Shown here piece after piece: positions 57,301-64,000 of a DNA stretch of 64,000 nt. Location: NCBI GenBank assembly GCA_027563935.2, contig CM050453.2, positions 87,518,665 to 87,582,664 on the forward strand, written 5' to 3'. This DNA is from Costus lasius. Lineage: Eukaryota > Streptophyta > Magnoliopsida > Zingiberales > Costaceae. The notes beneath the pieces were generated by a model. The model did not search any database. It was not told the origin of the DNA and saw only the letters and a list, made by a program, of their open reading frames with translations. Position 1 is the stretch's first letter. Each line of letters opens with the position of its first letter. The position numbers were made by a program, and so were the translations under genes.

Positions 57301-58415
57301 GGAGTTTGGTGCTGTCCGGTGAAGAATCGACGGTGAATTTACGATTTGGGCGGAAACAAGGTCGCCAGCGGATTTTTGTTCGATTCCGGCGATCTGGTGA
57401 TCGGATGGCCGGATCTTTTAGGCCGTAGATTTGCCGGCGTGAGGGGAGTATGCGGGCGTGATTCGAGCGAGATCCGACGGTCGGATCTCGAATTCTTTTG
57501 GTAGAAATTCCGGCGGACAAAGATAGCTCCGGTGTGAGGCTTCGGTGCTGAGTATATGCAAACTTTCAGCACATTAAACCTATGCAATCTTGGCACGGTA
57601 GCGCAGATCAAAGCAGAACAATGTACAATCTTAGCATGGTTGTTAGAAAGAATAGATTTACGGCCGAGCAGAATTCTTCTATCTTCAATCCCTAGCCACA
57701 AGGGCGTCACCGGGTCTAACCTAATAATGGCATAAAATGCCAAGCAAGCTTCTTCCATCTTCAACTTCAATCTTCAGTCCCTAGCCACAAGGGCATCACC
57801 GGGTCTAACCTAAAGCTTCCTCCATCTTCAATCCCTAGCCACAAAGGGGGGTCTAATCTAAGTAAGCTTCCTCCATCTTCAATTTCAATCTTTAGTCCCT
57901 AGCCACAAGGGCATCACCGAGCCTAACCTAAGCAAGCTTTCTCCATCTTTAATTTCAATATTCAGTCCCTAGCCACAAGAGCGTCACCGGGCCTAACCTA
58001 AGCAAGCTTCCTCCATCTTCAATTTCAATCTTCAGTCCCTAACCTTAAGGGGGCCCTAACCTAAGCAAGCTTTCACCTTCAATTGTCTCCTCTGATTCCT
58101 CTCCTTTTTTTTTAGTGTTGCCGAGAGCCTCTTCTATTCTACTTTCTTTTTTTTCTATTTTATTTTTTCTACTTCTTCTTCTCTTCTTGCCGAGACCTAC
58201 TTGCTTTCTCTTTGTTTCCAGCCCTCCTCGCCGAGAGTCCTCAGCCTCCCTCCTTTCTCAATTCCTCTTCTTATTTATTCCTTCAGCTTCTCCTCTCCAA
58301 TTTTTGTGCTTTCGGCTGCTCCTCCTTTTTTGATGTTGCCGAGAGATACCTTGCCGCTTCCTTTGCCAAGCCAGCCTATGTACCCCTTTCTTTGCATCGC
58401 CGAGAGATTGGAAAA
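57301..58415 (+). repeat. Right arm of the giant inverted repeat
   Basis: Starts GGAGTTTGGTGCTGTCCGG and ends GCCGAGAGATTGGAAAA, the reverse complement of the left arm. It holds about five inverted 70-bp units between 57690 and 58075. This arm is pyrimidine-rich on the plus strand, like the DNA that follows it. It may therefore be the original and the left arm an inverted copy. Confidence 0.9.
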
Positions 58416-59400
58416 GCTCTCCCTTCTTTTTTTTTGTCGCCGCTTGCTGCCCTCCTCCTCTCTTTTTGCTTTCGGCTGCACCCCCTTTTAAATTAGTGAG
58501 CCCTCCTCTTAATCTTTCTCCTTCACTTGGATTATGAGCCGCCTCGCCCCTCTTTTCCGTTAATGCTGCCGAGAGCTTGGGTGGCTCTTCTTCCTCTATT
58601 TTATTGCTTCCTCTACCAGCCACCGCTCCTCTTTTCTTTTTTTAATCTTGCTCTCTTTTTGATGGTGTTGCCGAGAGCGCCGAGAGCTTGGGAAGCTCTA
58701 AATTTCTGCTACCGCTCCCCTCCGTTGCTTGTTGCCGAGACCCACTTTACTCCTCTTTTCAAATTTTTTGTTTCGGCTGCCTCCCTTCTCTTTTATTATT
58801 TTTGTTGCGTCAGATCTTTCCAGCGCCCCCTTCTCCTCCTTTTTATCTTGCTCTTTTGCTTCCCCAGACTTGGCATCCCTTATTTTTGTGTCGACGCTTA
58901 TTCTCTTGCAACATCATAATACTGAGGAGTTACACATACACAACTCCCAAACAGTGCATGGTGTTGGTAGAATACGACGACAATTCCAAGTCAAAGCTAG
59001 AGTTAATTCCTATCTTCCTGTCTCTTTTTTTTACTGCCGGCTATATCTTCTTGCCTTTTTTTTATTGAGTGCTCTGTGCCCAATTCTCTCTCCATCCATC
59101 TTCTCTATTATTCTTCTTGTCGCCGAGAGCTTGAGTTTGGAAAGCTCTCCCTTCTCTTTTTTTGGTCGCCGCTTGCTGCCCTCTTTTTTGCTTTCGGCTG
59201 CACCCCTCCTCCTCCTTGGATTTCAAGCCGTCTCCTCTAATATTTTTCTTGTCGAGCCCCCCTTTCTCTTTGTCGCCGCTCTTCTCTTTTTAATGCCAAG
59301 TCCACCTCCTCTATTTCTATACGCGGAGGACCCCCTGATTTGGAGCCGAGACCCCCCTTTTATATCCAACACCATCAATTTAATTTATTTGATTTGATCT
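58416..59400 (+). repeat. CT-rich region with GCCGAGAG words and an internal duplication
   Basis: Plus strand rich in C and T, with GCCGAGAG or GCCGAGAC about every 60-150 bp. A segment of about 80 bp, GGAAAGCTCTCCCTTCT...TCGGCTGCACCCC, occurs at about 58409-58488 and again at about 59137-59205. Long open frames here translate to Ser/Leu/Phe/Pro low complexity and are not genes. Confidence 0.75.
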
Positions 59401-60794
59401 TAAATTTTGCTGCTTCACGTTTTTGTTGATTTTTTTGTTGCTATTTTTGTTTTGCCTTGCATATGTAGCCGAATTTCTCTTTTTGGCCAACTCTTCTACT
59501 TTTTTAGAAACCTGATCGAATGATTTAATATAATTTTCACTAATTGGTTTGATTTTCCATGATTTGATTTATCTTTCATTAATTATTTGCTTCACATCTC
59601 TCGTTAATTTCTTGCTTTACATTTTAGTAACATACGTATGCCTCCTCTATGCCATTATTTCCTTTTACTCAATTTCTATATTTTTTTTATTTGATTTGAT
59701 TTTTTTTTTCTTGGCAAGTATGTATTTTCCCTAGCTCATACGCCACTTAATTTTTTTATGTTTCCAATTTTTTACTCCAAGGTCAAAATCAATTTTTTGA
59801 CCATTATTAATTTTTTTGCACGCCTCTAATTTGTCGATGGTCAAAGTCAATTTTGACTTTATTATTTGAGTAAAAATTTATGGTTCAACAACTATCTTAT
59901 GGTGTGATTCTATTTTTAAAAGATTTTCATTGATAAATATCTTCCTTATGATGAATAAACCTGCATTCATGATTAAAAAGAAACCTATCATGTTAGATTT
60001 ATTTCTTCAATGCATATCTATCTTTTGAAATTTGACATTGGTTGATGCATGAAATTTTGGGTAGATGTGTAATTTGAGGAATAAGATCTAAAGGTGAAAC
60101 TACTCCTTTAAATAAAATGAGCATATGAGTATGATTACTGAATTGATATCAATTGATCAACCTAGTAGATGTTTAGTCTGTTTTGCTATTTGTTGGGAAG
60201 GAAGAATCCAAGATCCATAAAAATAGTGAGAGACTCCCCTACTTGGCACTATGTAAAATTGATAGTAGCACCTAAGACATGGGTTGAAGTCTATGTCTAA
60301 AAGATAATGAGAGAGAAAAAGAATAAGACTCCTCTACTTGGCACTATGCAAAATTGATAGTGGTACCGAAGATAAGAGTTGAAGTCAAAATACAAAAAAA
60401 GTGTGTATCTAAGTGGGTACATGCCATCTGTGCAAAAACAACAAAATACATGAAAAAAGAAAAAAAAATGAATAAAAAAATATATGTGGAAAAAGATCTT
60501 CGAAACCTAATTCCTGTAAACAAAAGTATGATAGATTTGAACTGAAAATTGGGTGAAATCATGAGATTGAAAATTCTATTTATTATACAAGTTGTAGAGT
60601 TTTATTTGATTGAAATGTAGATCTAGAGGGTTGAGTTCTAAGAATGATATGTTTATTTGAAGTTTTGTGAAACAATTGATGGAATTTTTCATTAATGATT
60701 GTATTTTAGAAAATTATTGAGCATGAAAAAGTTTATCTTTTAATCAATTTTTGATTTTTGCTTGAGGACAAGCAAAGTTTGAGCCTTATGTGTT
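59401..60794 (+). other. AT-rich 3' region of the non-autonomous element
   Basis: No gene. The segment GACTCC.CTACTTGGCACTATG followed by GGTACCGAAGAT occurs twice (about 60229-60290 and 60328-60385) and once in Athila-1 (about 19523). GCTTGAGGACAAGC is at 60760-60773, twenty-one bases before the LTR. Confidence 0.75.
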
Positions 60795-62775
60795 TGATGA
60801 CACCGAAATTTATAGTAAATTTCATGCCATTTTATATATCTTTTCGTGTCAAATTCATACCACTTTGCCTTTTTTTTTGCCTTTTTTTTTATCAAATATT
60901 GCAAAATCTACTTCTATTTTGGTTTTTCATGATTTTCAAGTAAAAAGACATGATTTTAAGGCGTTTTCGAGCAAAATCAAACACATAGAAGAATTCTCAT
61001 CATCAAGAAGAAGATACATGACAAATTTCAAGCAAAATGGAGCCACGAACCAAACACGAACCAAAATACGGCAGGGCTGTAATTTATATTACGGTATCGT
61101 ATTTTCGTACGCTACCGTATATCAGAGTACTGCCGTAATTTGAGGAGTTTTTCACCAAAGAATTTTCTTGATTTTACGGCACTGCCGTAAACAATTACAC
61201 GGTGCCGTATTTTGGAGCGCTTTCAAACCAGAGATATTCACTGAAATTACGACACTGCCGTAAGTTATTTCACGGGCCATAATTTCCAGACAATTCCGAC
61301 CAGAGAGTTCAGTTGATTTTACGGCACTGTCGTAATACAATTTATGGGCCGTAATTTTGACCCAGAACACACAGAACCAAAATACGGCACTGCCGTAAAA
61401 TAAAACACGGCCGTAATTTTTTCCTGGACACGCGAGTTTTTCGGGCCCGATTCTTGCGCGGACCATATCTTGAGATCCCGATATCCAAATCGAGATTTGA
61501 AAGAAGCTGCGGACTCGTCTCAACGAGGAAAAGATAAAGGGACTGAAAGCCCCAATTTTAAGGGGGGATAGAGAGAGCAATCAATAGAGAGGCGGTTAGG
61601 GTTCATCTTCATGCCGAGAGGCGTGGAGGCCACCTCAGGCCATGATTTTTACACAGAAGCTTCGCCTGGAGGAGAGGAGGATACCCCAGAAGTTTCAGAG
61701 CAAAAAGAGTTCGATTGGAAGAAGAATCAACGAAAGAAGGGTCGCGGCACTGTTCACAAGTGGAATTACGGCTGTAATTTCTATTATAGCCGTGTTGTAA
61801 CGTTATTTCTCCTTTTTCTTCGATTTTTGATCGTTCTAAACTATGGATTATTGTAATTCTCTATCCATGCTTGCTTAGACATTTTATGAGACATGGGGAG
61901 TAATTTCCCTTGATTTTTAATGACTCGATAGCTATTATTTTCGTCATGATAATCCTCGTTGTAATAATTCTACTTTTGTGATGAACCGTCTTTATTTTTT
62001 CTTAGATTTATAAATATCAGCATGCTTTAGAATTTTGCAAAATAGACTGAAAGGTTGATTGTGAAATTTGGAAACCTAAAAATCATTGAGTTTGGAACTT
62101 ATCGTAAGAGATTAGGTTTGTTCTTTGAATTCTGATTTTTAGTAGTTTAATTGCCATGTCAGATAATTTGAATCTAGGATTGATTTATTGTGTCAAACGT
62201 GGAGATCTTGCATGAAAGTGAGGATCAGAACGTTGGAGACCCTTAAGTAGAACTTGTGTTGAGACTCAGATGCATGAAAGTGATTCTTGAGATTCCACTT
62301 GAGACAATCAACTTAGAATTCGGATGCACGAAAGAGATTTTTGAGTTCTTTGATTGATGATTTACTTATCTTCAGCGTTGGGATAGATCTTGCGCGAAAG
62401 TGAGGATTGGTCCCTACATGATTGTCTGCACGAAAGTGAGATAATCCTTTTATGAAGTAAATTATGTCTTTATCATGATGAAATTAGTCTGATGACCTTT
62501 TATTTATATCTAATCATTGAAATTAAGGTGGATGAAACCCTAGTCCCTGTTTCTCTTTGATTTATCTTTTCACCCTTTATATTGCTTACTTGCATTAAAA
62601 TCGGTTGCTTAGCTAGTAAGAATACAAATATTTGGTACTTAACAATAAGGTCTCTGTGGTTCGATATCTTTCTTTATTACTTCGAGTATCCGTGCACTTG
62701 CGGAGTACAATAAGTTTTCGGTGCCGTTGCCGGGGATTAGTCCAAGGTACACGCCAAACAACTTGGGATACAACA
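60795..62775 (+). repeat. 3' LTR of the non-autonomous element
   Basis: 1981 bp, TGATGACACC...GGGATACAACA, homologous to 52357-54321 and ending at the target duplication GTGCC. It includes the embedded primer-site copy (62719-62736), proving that the tail belongs to the LTR. Confidence 0.93.
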
Positions 62776-62932
62776 GTGCCCCATGGCACCACCAGCGGGG
62801 GGGGGGGGGGGGGGGGTTCAATCAATAGGTGTTAGCACAAAGAGGGGCATAGGATGCACAAGCGGTTGACATACACGAGGTAGCCATCGTGGAGACGGTA
62901 AAGCAACTCTAGTGGGTCAGACGCGAGCAGGC
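62776..62932 (-). pseudogene. Element C integrase, segment before the zinc finger
   Basis: On the minus strand: LLYRLHDGYLVYVNRLCI, the segment that precedes the HHCC finger in Ty3-type polyproteins. A run of proline codons from a 20-base homopolymer (G on the plus strand, 62797-62816) and VVPWGT at the target site follow. It continues at 52356. Bounded on the right by a copia LTR. Confidence 0.82.
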
Positions 62933-64000
62933 TGTTGGGAAACCCCGGGGATATTTTACAAATTTTGGCATTGAAACATTACAGAATACATGCGCAACGG
63001 AAGCTATATCCCGGAAACGAGCCGGTCCCAAAAACCCAGTGAAGATCGCAAGTGAGGGAGTCAACACGATGAGATAGAAGATACCTCAAAGCAAGACAAT
63101 GCCGATGTCGTGATAGGCGCCCAAGCGTGCGCCCTCTGTAGTCTCACACACACGAATCCCTTGAGTCCTCTTCTTCCACGCCCGGTGCTAGCCTCGGGAA
63201 GAAGATCCAAGCCTTTTGTGCTTCTTCTTCAAGCCTTGCGCCACCTCCAAGGTATTTGCGCTAATGAAGAAGATAAAGAGAAGAGGATGAAGTCGCCAAG
63301 CCCTTGTCACACTTGCGCCACCTTCAAGGGAAGAAGCGCCAAGAGGAAGGAAGATGCTTGCGGCTATGGAGATGGAAGAGGAGGTTGCACCACCTCCAAG
63401 CTTGCTCTCGCCTCTCTCTTGTGTTACTCATGCCTCGAAGGATTTTATATCAAGAGAGGGGCGCCTAGGGCCTCTTTTATAGAGCCATAGGTCGGTTATG
63501 CAAGAAGGGTGGCTAGGGTTAGGGTTGGGATTTGGCTTCATGAAGCAAAATCGCCTACTCCTCCCTATTATGCCCTTAGGCGCCAATGGGAAGAGATTTA
63601 TCCCCCATTATACCCTTTTAGCCCCTTTCTACTTCATGATAACTTATTAGCAAGCCCAACTTATCAATGGGCCTAGCCCAAGGTCCATTATGCACATTAA
63701 CCAAGTTATTGGATTCAATCCAAGTTAACCCAAGGTCAAATGAGGCTAACCATGGTTACATTGGTCAATATGCCAAAATCGGAAGTTGGCTCCAATAAGT
63801 TTCTTCCATCTCATCAGGCCCATTGGCGCTAATGAAATCTCCTAAATAGATCCGAGTTATCTAATAACTCGATCATAAGGCTTTCCGATCAATACAAGAA
63901 CTCAAGTATCAAGGTGTGTGACCCTGTAGGTTCCTCTGACGCTGGCAGTGCTGACCAAAGGTCACCACAAGCAATGAGTGGCACCTAGCAGTGCATCGTT
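62933..64000 (-). mobile_element. Copia LTR, truncated by the window end
   Basis: The plus strand starts TGTTGGGAAACCCCGGGG and follows the copia-2 LTR in the same orientation but with many differences. A minus-strand TATAAAAG box is at 63474-63481. The LTR starts after CAGGC, which should recur beyond the window if this is a full or solo insertion. Confidence 0.9.

Larger units (their letters stand above)
52357..62775 (+). mobile_element. Non-autonomous LTR element without gag-pol, carrying a giant internal inverted repeat
   Basis: 10,419 bp with two LTRs (1965 and 1981 bp), flanked by the perfect target duplication GTGCC (52352-52356 and 62776-62780) and inserted in the integrase of element C. 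It has a perfect tRNA-Asp-type primer site and the same hairpin word before the 3' LTR as Athila-1 and -2. The interior (54322-60794) has no gag, protease, RT or integrase in any frame. Instead it holds inverted arms 54399-55651 and 57301-58415 around a repeat-rich spacer, then CT-rich and AT-rich DNA. It fits the large non-autonomous (LARD) type and would need proteins from an Athila/Tat relative. Confidence 0.92.

Noticed and set aside
54399..58415. Inverted arms as terminal inverted repeats of an inserted Mutator-like DNA transposon
   Set aside because: No 8-10 bp target duplication flanks the arms, no transposase is in the spacer, and the right arm grades into similar CT-rich DNA. Not fully excluded.
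58527..59397. Open frames of 130-222 codons
   Set aside because: Low-complexity translation of CT-rich DNA with GCCGAGAG words. Overlapping frames are equally open and no domain is present.

Overview
This window is flowering-plant nuclear DNA made almost entirely of nested LTR retrotransposons, as in gene-poor heterochromatin. The evidence is plant-type Ty3/gypsy elements with an Athila/Tat protease (DLGAS), an integrase and a tRNA-Asp-type primer site; Ty1/copia elements with a tRNA-iMet primer site; a Ulp1-like gene relic; and a fossil PAN domain of a receptor-like kinase. I cannot name the species. I see no intact cellular gene, no RNA gene and no CRISPR array.

Left third (1-24.4 kb): a minus-strand Ty3/gypsy element (A) holds its LTR at 22756-24428, gag at 21513-22387 and protease/RT at 977-2341. 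Its gag is split by a complete Athila-like element (2342-21512, target duplication GGTTG). That element's gag is split in turn by a copia element, copia-1 (5176-14452, target duplication GACCT). Copia-1 has an abnormal 3' end: only the first 6 bp of an LTR follow the polypurine tract, then about 195 bp copied from the flanking Athila gag, then a full LTR. A further LTR fragment (1-976) interrupts the RT of element A.

Middle (24.4-41 kb): a partial copia LTR, a copia solo LTR (25828-27854, TTAAT), AT-rich DNA with a small G-type lectin receptor kinase fossil (30584-30727), a gypsy-type solo LTR (32812-34811, GTAAC), and a decayed Ulp1/C48 protease-like gene (35773-38542) bracketed by arrays of the 12-bp palindrome GTTGATATCAAC.

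Right third (41-64 kb): the 3' end of a second Athila-like element has its LTR (41206-52211) split by a young, nearly intact minus-strand copia element, copia-2 (41457-51002, GACGC). Next comes a minus-strand gypsy integrase fragment (element C). It is split by a non-coding LTR element (52357-62775, GTGCC), whose interior carries no gag-pol but a roughly 1.1-1.25 kb inverted repeat around a repeat-rich spacer. A truncated copia LTR ends the window.

The most unusual features are in that last non-coding element and its solo-LTR relative. Both have LTRs that extend 63-126 bp past the expected end and so contain an embedded primer-binding site. The interior of the full-length element should fold into a very long hairpin RNA.
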